Positions 48,382-56,130 of a DNA stretch of 64,000 nt are shown here, one piece after another. This DNA is from Erwinia sp. HDF1-3R. Lineage in GTDB: Bacteria; Pseudomonadota; Gammaproteobacteria; Enterobacterales; Enterobacteriaceae. Position numbers and translations under genes: made by a program. The notes beneath the pieces are model-generated. The model was not told where the DNA came from, did not search any database, and saw only the letters and a program-made list of their open reading frames with translations. Within the stretch, counting starts at the first letter, position 1, and every line of letters starts with the position of its first letter. The DNA lies in contig NZ_CP155071.1 in the NCBI RefSeq assembly GCF_039621855.1, positions 4,092,001 to 4,156,000 on the forward strand, in the 5' to 3' direction.

Positions 48382-49451
48382 TTGCCACATCAGCCATGCC
48401 GATGAGTCTGGTATCAATGCAGATGCAGGAACCCACCAGCCAGCCCGTGCTTTTCAGGCCCGGCTGGCACAATGTCTGGGAAGCCTCACTCTGTAAAAAT
48501 GCCAGCAGGCACCTTCGTACCCATAACTGGATGTTCCAGCGTTTCGGGGGTGATGCACCGCTTACGCCACGTAAAACGCATCTGCGCGATGCGCTGCACG
48601 CCTTCAACGATACCTGCCATCTGGCGCTGAACACCCCCGAGGCGCAGCGGCATCTGCGACGGCGCAATGCGCAAAACGCGATGATCTTTTTTGATTCCTG
48701 GGGTGAAAGCAGTCTGTTTGAGGCGATTGATAACTGGCGGGACTCACTCTTCTGCGATATTTTGCCGAAAAAAATCGCCTGGACGTACAAGATCCAGGCT
48801 TTCAGCAGCAAATTACGCGGCGAACGTAACGGCTTTCTGCTGGCGCTGGAGATGGCACAGGACTGTCTGCATAGCGGCGTGGCGGACAACGTGGTGATCT
48901 GCGGTCAGCACCGACATTACCCGGTAATGACCCTGTCAGAAACCCTCGGCTGGCCAGCGGGGAAAGCCCGTCATCATTGCGGAGGCAATACCCTGTTCGC
49001 GGTGGAACGCAATGTCTGCCTGCTGGTAAGCCGAATGACGGACAGTCTGCCGACGCTTTCAGTCAGCCCGCGACGGATCCTGCCGCAACGGGCCAGCGCC
49101 GCCGTGGCCCAGCTGACCGCATGCTGGCAGGCGGCGGACTGCACACAAATCTACAGTACTGCACCGCCTACGCCTGCACTGCTAAGCATAAACCAGCGTG
49201 CTGGCGCGCCTTTTTCCTCACATCTTCCCCTTTATGCGCACTACGGAGACAGCGGATGTCTGAATCCAGCACTCGGCCTTCACCTCTGGCATAACGATGG
49301 CGCGCCCGCTGGACCAGGCCTGATAAGTAGCCTGCACGCAGGTCACAGCCTGTGGCTGGTGCGCTGTCAGCCTGCGGCGGCGTCCTGTGGGGAGAGTGAT
49401 ATCGGGCAGTTTGGTCATGAAGAGAGACGTAACAGGGAGAAAACGTTATGA
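48378..49451 (+). CDS. Short KS-like (thiolase-fold) accessory protein
   Basis: A 357-residue protein whose middle (AFSSKLRGERNGFLLALEMAQDCLHSGVADNVVICGQ) recalls the N-terminal half of ketosynthases. It lacks a recognisable Cys-His-His active site and is shorter than a full KS domain. It starts inside the previous stop (ATGA) and ends overlapping the next ATG, so it is coupled on both sides. A non-catalytic partner of the ketosynthase proteins is the best guess. I do not recognise a named family. Confidence 0.6.
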   Translation: MIATSAMPMSLVSMQMQEPTSQPVLFRPGWHNVWEASLCKNASRHLRTHNWMFQRFGGDAPLTPRKTHLRDALHAFNDTCHLALNTPEAQRHLRRRNAQNAMIFFDSWGESSLFEAIDNWRDSLFCDILPKKIAWTYKIQAFSSKLRGERNGFLLALEMAQDCLHSGVADNVVICGQHRHYPVMTLSETLGWPAGKARHHCGGNTLFAVERNVCLLVSRMTDSLPTLSVSPRRILPQRASAAVAQLTACWQAADCTQIYSTAPPTPALLSINQRAGAPFSSHLPLYAHYGDSGCLNPALGLHLWHNDGAPAGPGLISSLHAGHSLWLVRCQPAAASCGESDIGQFGHEERRNREKTL

Positions 49452-50164
49452 GTGTTGCTCAACCCATCCAGGCTCTGCCGCTGGCAATACTGCAAAACGC
49501 CAGTAAAAGCTACGGCAGTGCGGCTAATCCAATTCACGCCCTGCAGGCTATCACTACCGAGATCCATGACGGTGAGTTCATCGCGCTCTGTGGCCCCTCA
49601 GGCAGCGGTAAAAGCACCCTGCTCAATCTGGTCGCAGGTATTGATGAGCCAACGAAGGGAAAGGTGTTTTTGCTGGGGCAGGACCTTGCCCTGCTGAATG
49701 ACAGACAGATGGCTGCCCTGCGGGCCGACGCCATAGGCTTTGTCTTTCAGTTTTTTAATCTGCTGCCGGTACTCAGCGTTTTCGACAACGTCTATTACCC
49801 GCTAATGCTCAATGGGTTCCGGCGAAGTGAAGCCCGCGAATATGTGATGCATATCATTGAAAAAGTCGGTCTTATCGATCACTACCGTCGTCCGCCAGGC
49901 GAATTGTCCGGCGGTCAGCAACAGCGCGTTGCCATTGCCCGCGCACTGGTAAAAAAACCGCGTCTGGTGGTGGCCGACGAACCGACGGGCAACCTGGATA
50001 CGCATACGGGTGAAGAGATTATCGATCTGCTCCTGACGATGAATCATGAACTGAAAACGACCTTCATTATTTCTACCCACTCGCCCCTGCTGCGCGATCG
50101 GGCCAGGCGCGTGGTGCAAATTGAGGATGGCAGAATTAAGGATGATTTCGTTAATGCTAACTAA
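49448..50164 (+). CDS. LolD/MacB-type ABC transporter ATPase
   Basis: A 238-residue ATPase of the lipoprotein/macrolide exporter subfamily. Walker A is GPSGSGKST (49-57), the Q-loop is in GFVFQFFNLLPVLSVFDNVYYPL, the signature is LSGGQQQR, Walker B is LVVADEPTGNLD, and the switch histidine is in ISTHSP. The FQFFNLLP motif is typical of LolD-like proteins. It overlaps the preceding gene (ATGA). It should pair with the FtsX-type permease encoded two genes on, to extract a lipid-like product from the inner membrane. Confidence 0.92.
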   Translation: MSVAQPIQALPLAILQNASKSYGSAANPIHALQAITTEIHDGEFIALCGPSGSGKSTLLNLVAGIDEPTKGKVFLLGQDLALLNDRQMAALRADAIGFVFQFFNLLPVLSVFDNVYYPLMLNGFRRSEAREYVMHIIEKVGLIDHYRRPPGELSGGQQQRVAIARALVKKPRLVVADEPTGNLDTHTGEEIIDLLLTMNHELKTTFIISTHSPLLRDRARRVVQIEDGRIKDDFVNAN

Positions 50165-50849
50165 CCCCCCCCTGATGCGACGCGGTCTGCTGATCGTGCT
50201 GTTGCTGGCCCTGACGGGCACCGTCTGTGCTGCGCAAGAGGATCTGGACACCCGGCTGGCGCCACTTGCCGAGAAAAATGTCACGGCCAGGGCGCTGCTG
50301 CTGATGAAGGATAAGCGGGACACCAGCCAGCTTAACCGCGCCGTCTCCCTGTTACAGCAGCATCTCATCGCCTCGCCTGAGGACCGCACGGCAAAAATGT
50401 TCTGTGGCTATGGACAGCTCTTTCTCGCGGGTGATTATATGTTGAAAAAGAACTATATGCGGGCTGCTGAACTGTCGAAACAGGGCTATTACGCCATCGA
50501 CGAAGCCGCAGAGCAGGAGCCGGAGAACGCACTGCAGTTCTACCTGCGGGCGCGTATGAATGCGTTTGTTCCCGCTGAGAGTGGTCGGTGTGTGGTAGCC
50601 AATAAGGATTTAAACGCCCTGCAAAGCCCGCTCCTACCCACCTCGCTAACCCCAATGCTTACGCTCATGCGGGCACGCGCGGCGATGAACTGTAATCAGC
50701 CTGAAAAAGCAGCGCAGGCATGGAATGCGCTACGCGCCATGGGGGCCGCAGGAGAACCGCTCTACCGCATTCAGTCCGGTGCGCCTCCCGACTGGACGTC
50801 CGGGGAGATACTCGATGTGCTGGTGCCGCTTCTGGAGGCGCAGCCATGA
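50154..50849 (+). CDS. Exported helical (TPR-like) protein between ABC genes
   Basis: A 231-residue protein with an N-terminal signal peptide (LMRRGLLIVLLLALTGTVCA, cut before AQED) and a helix-rich body. Segments such as LFLAGDYMLKKNYMRAAELSKQGYYAIDEAAEQEP and MRARAAMNCNQPEKAAQAWNAL look like degenerate TPR hairpins. The start at 50154 overlaps the ATPase stop; a start at 50175 is also possible. Its position between ATPase and permease suggests a periplasmic adaptor of this exporter. No family name is recognised. Confidence 0.65.
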   Translation: MLTNPPLMRRGLLIVLLLALTGTVCAAQEDLDTRLAPLAEKNVTARALLLMKDKRDTSQLNRAVSLLQQHLIASPEDRTAKMFCGYGQLFLAGDYMLKKNYMRAAELSKQGYYAIDEAAEQEPENALQFYLRARMNAFVPAESGRCVVANKDLNALQSPLLPTSLTPMLTLMRARAAMNCNQPEKAAQAWNALRAMGAAGEPLYRIQSGAPPDWTSGEILDVLVPLLEAQP

Positions 50850-52171
50850 GCAATATTCTTTTTTGGGTTGCCAATATTCTGATTGTCTGGTCACTCTGTA
50901 TAGTATTTATCACGCTGGTGCGGAAGCCGACGGATATTCGCTACACTTTTTTAAACTTATTCCGCCATCGTCGCCGTTCCGCCGTTACGCTAATAGCAAT
51001 TACCTTAGGAGGGGTAGCCGTATTTATCTTCGGTGGTTTTGTTGATTACTCTTTTTACGCTCTTCGCGAACAGACTATTCGTACCAACCTGGGCCATATA
51101 CAGATTTACCAGCAGGGCTACATGGCTAACGGCAATAGCCGGTCGCTTCAGTTCACCATCAAGGATTATGCCCCTGTTAAGGCGACATTACTGGCAGATC
51201 CCTTCATTGCTGAGCAGACGAAAACCATCACGGGCCAGCTTGAATTCTCAGGCATTATTTCTCAGTACGATAAAGGCATCTCGACTTTCTTTGCTGGCGT
51301 AGGCATTGAACCGCAAACGTCCCTGCTGCTTGGCGCGCTGGACAGTATTATTTCCGGTAGCGATCTCTCGGCGGTTAAACCGCTCAATATCACGCTGGGC
51401 AGCGGCGTTTCCAGCATGCTTTCGGCGGGATACGACGACTGGATCGATCTTCTGGTCGTCAATCCTGAAGGGGGCCAGAATGCAATGTCGGCTCAGGTTC
51501 GCGGCGTCTTCCGCTCAGGCATTAAGGATTATGACGACACGGCGGTGAAAATTCCCCTTGCGACCGCGCAGCACCTGCTGCAAACGCAGGACGTCAGTAA
51601 GATAATTTTGCTCCTGCAGGATACCAGTCAGACTCAGGCCGTTCTGCAACGGGTAAGGGCGCTCATTAAAGAAAATAATCTGCCGCTGGAGGCTCACTCA
51701 TGGGATGAGCTGGCCATTTTCTATCATCAGGTCGTTAATCTGTTTGAAGGGATATTCCTGTTTATTAAAACTATCGTCAGCATCATCGTGGTATTTATGA
51801 TCGGTAATACCCTGATGATGAACGTCATTGAACGTACGCGAGAAATAGCCACCCTGCGCGCGCTGGGTTTGAGTAAGGCCTATATCGGCCGTCTGTTTAT
51901 TCTCGAGGGGATTATTATCGGCATTATCGGTGCCATTCTCAGCGTAGGGTTAGGCCTGATCGTTGCCATGATTATCAATATTAACGGCGTACCGATGCCG
52001 CCCTCCCCGGGATATACCAGAGGGTATCTGGCTTTTGTTATGTGGGATCGGGATATGCATCTGTTCTGGTTCTCCTGTGCCCTGCCACTGGTCACTGCGT
52101 TAATTGCCTCAATTATTCCTTCGCGACGAGCGGCCAATCTGGTTATCGCCGAAGCATTTCGTTTTGTCTGA
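50846..52171 (+). CDS. LolE/FtsX-type ABC transporter permease
   Basis: A 441-residue inner-membrane protein. It has an N-terminal helix (ILFWVANILIVWSLCIVFITLV), then the MacB/FtsX pattern: a helix near 45-68, a large periplasmic domain (about 70-300), and three C-terminal helices (IFLFIKTIVSIIVVFMIGNTL, LEGIIIGIIGAILSVGLGLIVAM, FSCALPLVTALIASIIP). ERTREIATLRALGLSKAYIGRLFI is the coupling-helix motif of this family. The start overlaps the preceding stop (ATGA). With the LolD-like ATPase it forms a mechanotransmission-type exporter rather than a channel, fitting transfer of a lipidic cargo to a periplasmic carrier. Confidence 0.9.
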   Translation: MSNILFWVANILIVWSLCIVFITLVRKPTDIRYTFLNLFRHRRRSAVTLIAITLGGVAVFIFGGFVDYSFYALREQTIRTNLGHIQIYQQGYMANGNSRSLQFTIKDYAPVKATLLADPFIAEQTKTITGQLEFSGIISQYDKGISTFFAGVGIEPQTSLLLGALDSIISGSDLSAVKPLNITLGSGVSSMLSAGYDDWIDLLVVNPEGGQNAMSAQVRGVFRSGIKDYDDTAVKIPLATAQHLLQTQDVSKIILLLQDTSQTQAVLQRVRALIKENNLPLEAHSWDELAIFYHQVVNLFEGIFLFIKTIVSIIVVFMIGNTLMMNVIERTREIATLRALGLSKAYIGRLFILEGIIIGIIGAILSVGLGLIVAMIININGVPMPPSPGYTRGYLAFVMWDRDMHLFWFSCALPLVTALIASIIPSRRAANLVIAEAFRFV

Positions 52172-52204
52172 ATCAGGGTTATCAGTTTGTAATGGAGTAG
52201 GGAT

Positions 52205-52966
52205 ATGTCTAAAAAAGGAAAAACGGTATTTATTACCGGTGCTGGCCGCGGGGTCGGTATGGCGATAGCACAGTGTTTAGCCACGCAGGGTTACGACCTG
52301 ATTTTGAACTATCGAAAGGACCAGGGAAAAAGCGCGGCGGGATTGCAGCAATTCCTGACTTCTTCTGCCGCAAGTCGCGTATCGGTCAGGCTGGCCAGGG
52401 CCGATATCAGTGAGCCTCGTGAAATCACGGACATGATTAAGCGGCTAAAACAGGATGGCGTAGAGCATATCGACCATCTCATCCTCAATGCGGCCAGCGC
52501 GCCGTTCAAGCCCTTCAGCGAAATGACCCGCAGCGACTGGAAGCTGCTGCTGAACAGCAACATCATTGGTAACAACAGCTGCGTCAACGACATTACCCCA
52601 ATGATGCCCGCCGGCGGCTCAATATGTGTGATATCCAGCATGGGCAGCCGTCGCGTATTGCCGAACTACCCGCTGGGCATTATCAAATCCGCTCTTGAGT
52701 CTCTGGTGGGGTATCTCGAGGTGGAACTCCATAGCAGAGATATCCGCGTCAACGGTTTGTGCGCGGGCATGGTGAACACCGACATGGCGCCCTATCTGCA
52801 AAAACTCTGGCCGGATCTGTACGCACGCTATCAGGCCTCTCCGCGTCGCTGGCTGATAGAACCGCAGGAGATTGCCAATATTGTCGCTTTTCTGATCTCT
52901 GACCAGTCTGCGGCTATCCGTGGAACGACGCTGGTCGCCGACCTCGGCGTATCGCTGACGGCCTGA
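52205..52966 (+). CDS. FabL-like SDR, probable enoyl-ACP reductase
   Basis: A 253-residue short-chain dehydrogenase. TGAGRGVG at 11-18 binds the nucleotide, LNAAS replaces NNAG, and ISSMGSRRVLPNYPLGIIKSALESL carries Y155 and K161. The Tyr-Lys distance (Y-x5-K) is longer than the Y-x3-K of FabG and near the Y-x6-K of FabI/FabL. The overall sequence recalls Bacillus FabL (ISSLGS...NY...SKAALEAL, and NTDM later). This would supply the enoyl-reduction step. A ketoreductase role cannot be excluded. Confidence 0.65.
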   Translation: MSKKGKTVFITGAGRGVGMAIAQCLATQGYDLILNYRKDQGKSAAGLQQFLTSSAASRVSVRLARADISEPREITDMIKRLKQDGVEHIDHLILNAASAPFKPFSEMTRSDWKLLLNSNIIGNNSCVNDITPMMPAGGSICVISSMGSRRVLPNYPLGIIKSALESLVGYLEVELHSRDIRVNGLCAGMVNTDMAPYLQKLWPDLYARYQASPRRWLIEPQEIANIVAFLISDQSAAIRGTTLVADLGVSLTA

Positions 52967-52975
52967 GGAGCAGAC

Positions 52976-53806
52976 ATGTTCAGATTCATAATTTTGCTGG
53001 TCATGCTGCACGTCAGTGCCTGCGCATTGGCGCAGACGCCGCCTCAGGTTCTTTCGCTGGATCGCGATCAGCTCTCTCAGCTGACCCAGGAAGACGGCAA
53101 AGCCCGGGAGATTATTCGTCGTGCAGACCGGGTACGCGCTCCCGGGCAGCCATTCCGCTATACCCTGACGCTAACCGAACACAAAAACGGTCGCGACCTG
53201 TTGGATAAACGGCAGGTACTGGATATTTCAATGCGTTTTTACAAGCCCGATGAGCAGCGGGAAAGGGGCGAGGCGCGCGCGCTGGTACGCTTCGTTGCCC
53301 CAACAAGGGATAAAGGCAAGGTCCTGCTCTCCGATCTCGACAAAATGTGGTACTACGCGCCGGAGCTACGGCGACCTATCCCCATCTCCCGTCAGCAGCG
53401 CCTGCTGGGCCAGGTTTCCAATGGAGATGTGGTGGCAGCAGATTTCGACTACTCCTATATTTCAACGCTGCTCGGGACCGAAGCGTGCGGTGACAGCCAG
53501 TGCTACAAGCTGTCACTAACCCGCCGCTGGGCGTCGGTTCCCTACCCTGCCATTCTCTACTGGGTGGAAGTCGGCAGCTGGCATCCGCAGCGCATTGATT
53601 TCCTCTCAACCGAAGGGCGGCTGATCAAGCGCTCGCGCTACCGCGATTATCAGCAGGTTCAGGGGATGATGCGCCCGGCAACGATCGTTATTGAAGATGC
53701 CTTACGCAAAGATAGCTGGACCACCATGGCCTACAGCGAAATGGTTATGGAATCGCTGCCGGAGAGCTATTTCCAGAAAGATTATTTGATCAGAGGTAGC
53801 CAATGA
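52976..53806 (+). CDS. LolA-like periplasmic carrier (outer-membrane lipoprotein-sorting family)
   Basis: A 276-residue exported protein; a signal peptide (MFRFIILLVMLHVSACALA) precedes QTPPQ. The body fits the LolA-like half-barrel family: RYTLTLTEHKNGRDLLDKRQVLDISMRFY, RALVRFVAPTRDKGKVLLSDLDKMWYYAP, DFDYSYISTLLGTEAC and YWVEVGSWHPQRIDFLSTEGRLIKRSRYRDY. It is distinct from housekeeping LolA, which lies next to ftsK in enterobacteria. Its last codon overlaps the next gene's start. It is a candidate shuttle for the acyl product across the periplasm. Confidence 0.85.
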   Translation: MFRFIILLVMLHVSACALAQTPPQVLSLDRDQLSQLTQEDGKAREIIRRADRVRAPGQPFRYTLTLTEHKNGRDLLDKRQVLDISMRFYKPDEQRERGEARALVRFVAPTRDKGKVLLSDLDKMWYYAPELRRPIPISRQQRLLGQVSNGDVVAADFDYSYISTLLGTEACGDSQCYKLSLTRRWASVPYPAILYWVEVGSWHPQRIDFLSTEGRLIKRSRYRDYQQVQGMMRPATIVIEDALRKDSWTTMAYSEMVMESLPESYFQKDYLIRGSQ

Positions 53807-55200
53807 AACGCCTCTGCTTTCTGATTACCGCCCTGGTTATCCTGCCGCTGAGCACTGAGGCAGACACGGGCTGCAAATTTCCCCGAGGCTTTGCCGGGGG
53901 CGAAGGCGTGTTGCTCCATACCGGCAGCACGCAGTGGAACAGTTTAGACAGTGCCTTCCGTCAAAATCAGATGGCCAACGTTTATGGGTCAGTCTCCCTG
54001 AACTGCTGGATGGGACAGACCATAACGTTCAAAAGTGAAATCAACGGTGAATACCTCCTGCACCGCCATCAGCCGGGTTCACTCCAGGACGGTCGCCGCG
54101 AGGGTAAAATATTTTTTAACCAGGCCACGCTAAGCTGGGCCGCGCGGGACAATCTCTTTATTGATACCGGGAAAATTCGTCGGCGCTATGGCTATCTTTA
54201 TACGGTTTCGCCGCTGGATTTACTGCGTAATCCTCATGGGGCGTTTCGCAGCGTTCATGTCAATGCTGCGGGCGATAGCTGGCCCGCTTTTTACGACGAG
54301 GGTTCCTGGGGATTTTCTGCCAGCGCTTTTACGCCTACCGGCAGCTGGGACGCGGTAGCGCTACCAGGGTTGACTCATGAAAATAACACCCTGAAAACGA
54401 CGGGCCGCGATGCCTCACTGGAGCGAACCAACTCGCAGGCGCGCTACCTGCTTAGCTATTCGACGACCGGCCTGAACGACACCACGACGACGATATCCCT
54501 GCTTGCCGGGACGCAAAAGCGCCTTGCAGCAGGCGGTAACTATCTTCTGAACGATAACTGGGCCTTCAATCTCGAAGCCGGGCTGATAAAAGGCCAGAGC
54601 TGGCGTCATCTTACTCCCCAGGCCAGCAAAGGGCTGTACAGCTGGGATACCAATGCTTCATCAGCTCCCTTCGTCCGCAGTTCTCAAGGCATAAACGGTG
54701 AAATCAGCGCCGGCGTTCGCTACTCCAGCAGCCAGCAGATTGAATCTGGCCTGGAATACTATGGTCAGAGCCAGGGCTATTCCCGCAGCGCCTGGCAGCA
54801 GTTATCCCGTGATGTAGCCTATGCCACCGACGGTTTTAATCATCCGGCAAACTGGATCACCTCGCTCCCCCAGGTACGCGACGCCTTTCGTTACTATTCC
54901 CATATTATGGCGGCTGAAATCGACAGGACAGGACGGCTGGGGGCGCTACAGGGCAAGCACTACCTGACGCTCTTCAGCAGCCGCAACCGCAGTGAAACGG
55001 GAGTGATGAACTGGCGTACCTCCGTAACAGTAAACCTCATTGATTTTAGCAGCCTGGCCAGCGTTCAGCTCAGCAGCCCGGTCAGAGAAAATCTTGAGAT
55101 GTACGCCGGTGCAAATTATGCCCTGGGCAATGCAGCCGGCGAATTCAGCTTATTCGGTGAGAAGGATGTTCACTATGCAGGAATACGATACTACTGGTAA
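53803..55200 (+). CDS. Outer-membrane beta-barrel protein of the cluster
   Basis: A 465-residue protein with a signal peptide (MKRLCFLITALVILPLSTEA) and many alternating amphipathic strands typical of a beta-barrel: NVYGSVSLNCWMGQTITFKSEINGEYL, EISAGVRYSSSQQIESGLEYYGQ, LTLFSSRNRSETGVMNWRTSVTVNL. It ends in an aromatic residue (GIRYYW), the BAM recognition signature. Coupled (ATGA) to the LolA-like gene, it probably receives or displays the product at the outer membrane. No closer family assignment. Confidence 0.8.
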   Translation: MKRLCFLITALVILPLSTEADTGCKFPRGFAGGEGVLLHTGSTQWNSLDSAFRQNQMANVYGSVSLNCWMGQTITFKSEINGEYLLHRHQPGSLQDGRREGKIFFNQATLSWAARDNLFIDTGKIRRRYGYLYTVSPLDLLRNPHGAFRSVHVNAAGDSWPAFYDEGSWGFSASAFTPTGSWDAVALPGLTHENNTLKTTGRDASLERTNSQARYLLSYSTTGLNDTTTTISLLAGTQKRLAAGGNYLLNDNWAFNLEAGLIKGQSWRHLTPQASKGLYSWDTNASSAPFVRSSQGINGEISAGVRYSSSQQIESGLEYYGQSQGYSRSAWQQLSRDVAYATDGFNHPANWITSLPQVRDAFRYYSHIMAAEIDRTGRLGALQGKHYLTLFSSRNRSETGVMNWRTSVTVNLIDFSSLASVQLSSPVRENLEMYAGANYALGNAAGEFSLFGEKDVHYAGIRYYW

Positions 55201-56128
55201 TGAGGGTTGCGGCTGGATGGTGCTGTTTGCTGGCCAGGGCACCGCGCAGGTAGGTATGGGGGCAAATATCCTCGATCGCTCCGCAGCCACCAAAGCGGTG
55301 TACGAATGTGCCAGCGACATCTCCGGCCTTGATGTGCGTAAACTCTGCCTCAAAGGCCCCATGGCCCGGCTGACGCAAACGTATTATCAGCAAATTGCCG
55401 TGACGACAATAAACGTTGCCTCCGTTGTGGCGATCCGCGAGCAGCATACGCTTAATGCGACGGCATGTGCGGGTCATAGCGCAGGAGAATATTCAGCCCT
55501 GTGGCTGGCCGGAGTTTTTACGCTTGAGGCGCTGTTTAAGGCGATTGTCACCCGCGCCTCGATAATGCAACGACTCGCAAAAATCACACAGGGGGCCATG
55601 TATAATGTGCAGGGGGTGAGCAGGGCTGAACTTGAACAGCTAATCAGGGATCAAAACCTCACGGACAGGCTCAGCATCGCCTGTGATAATGCCCCGGACC
55701 GGCAGGTTATTTCCGGTGAAGCCTCAGCGTTAAAAAACCTTGTGCACCAGCTGTCAGCGGGTGGAAATATTCCAGCAAAATTAGGCGTGAATGGCGCATG
55801 GCACTCTCCGCTGATGGCTGAAGGCCTTGCGGAGATGCACGATTTGTTCTCGCTGTTAACCCTGCAACCGCCTGAAATTCCGGTTTATATGAATCGAAGC
55901 GCCCGGGCGGAAACCTTAAAGGCGAATATCGTTGATAACCTCGTCAGACATCTCGTTGAACCCGTCCGCTGGCGGGAAAGCATGCTGAACTGTCAGCAGC
56001 AGGGTCAGCAGAGTTTTCTCGAGATTAGCCCCAGAATATATTTACTCTCATTTATTGAAGAAAATAAAACGCCCTTAAGAAAAATGCACTGTTGCACATT
56101 ATTGTCCCAGATAAAGGAGCCGTGCTAA
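55175..56128 (+). CDS. FabD-like (malonyl) acyltransferase
   Basis: A 317-residue acyl-CoA:ACP transacylase. The active-site serine S102 is in AGHSAGEYSAL. R127 (VTRASIMQ), which binds the malonyl carboxylate in FabD, is kept, and the partner histidine is H210 in NGAWHSPLM. The N-terminus has LFAGQGTAQVGMG. The start at 55175 overlaps the barrel gene by 26 bases, with AAGG nine bases upstream. It supplies extender units to the cluster's ACP and is extra to the housekeeping fabD. Confidence 0.9.
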   Translation: MQEYDTTGNEGCGWMVLFAGQGTAQVGMGANILDRSAATKAVYECASDISGLDVRKLCLKGPMARLTQTYYQQIAVTTINVASVVAIREQHTLNATACAGHSAGEYSALWLAGVFTLEALFKAIVTRASIMQRLAKITQGAMYNVQGVSRAELEQLIRDQNLTDRLSIACDNAPDRQVISGEASALKNLVHQLSAGGNIPAKLGVNGAWHSPLMAEGLAEMHDLFSLLTLQPPEIPVYMNRSARAETLKANIVDNLVRHLVEPVRWRESMLNCQQQGQQSFLEISPRIYLLSFIEENKTPLRKMHCCTLLSQIKEPC

Positions 56129-56130
56129 TT

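Noticed and set aside
41221-56128. Standard aryl-polyene cluster
   Set aside because: No ammonia-lyase, aryl-CoA ligase, MMPL exporter or glycosyltransferase is seen; a fused KS-CLF, FabL-like reductase and Lol-type ABC genes are present instead.
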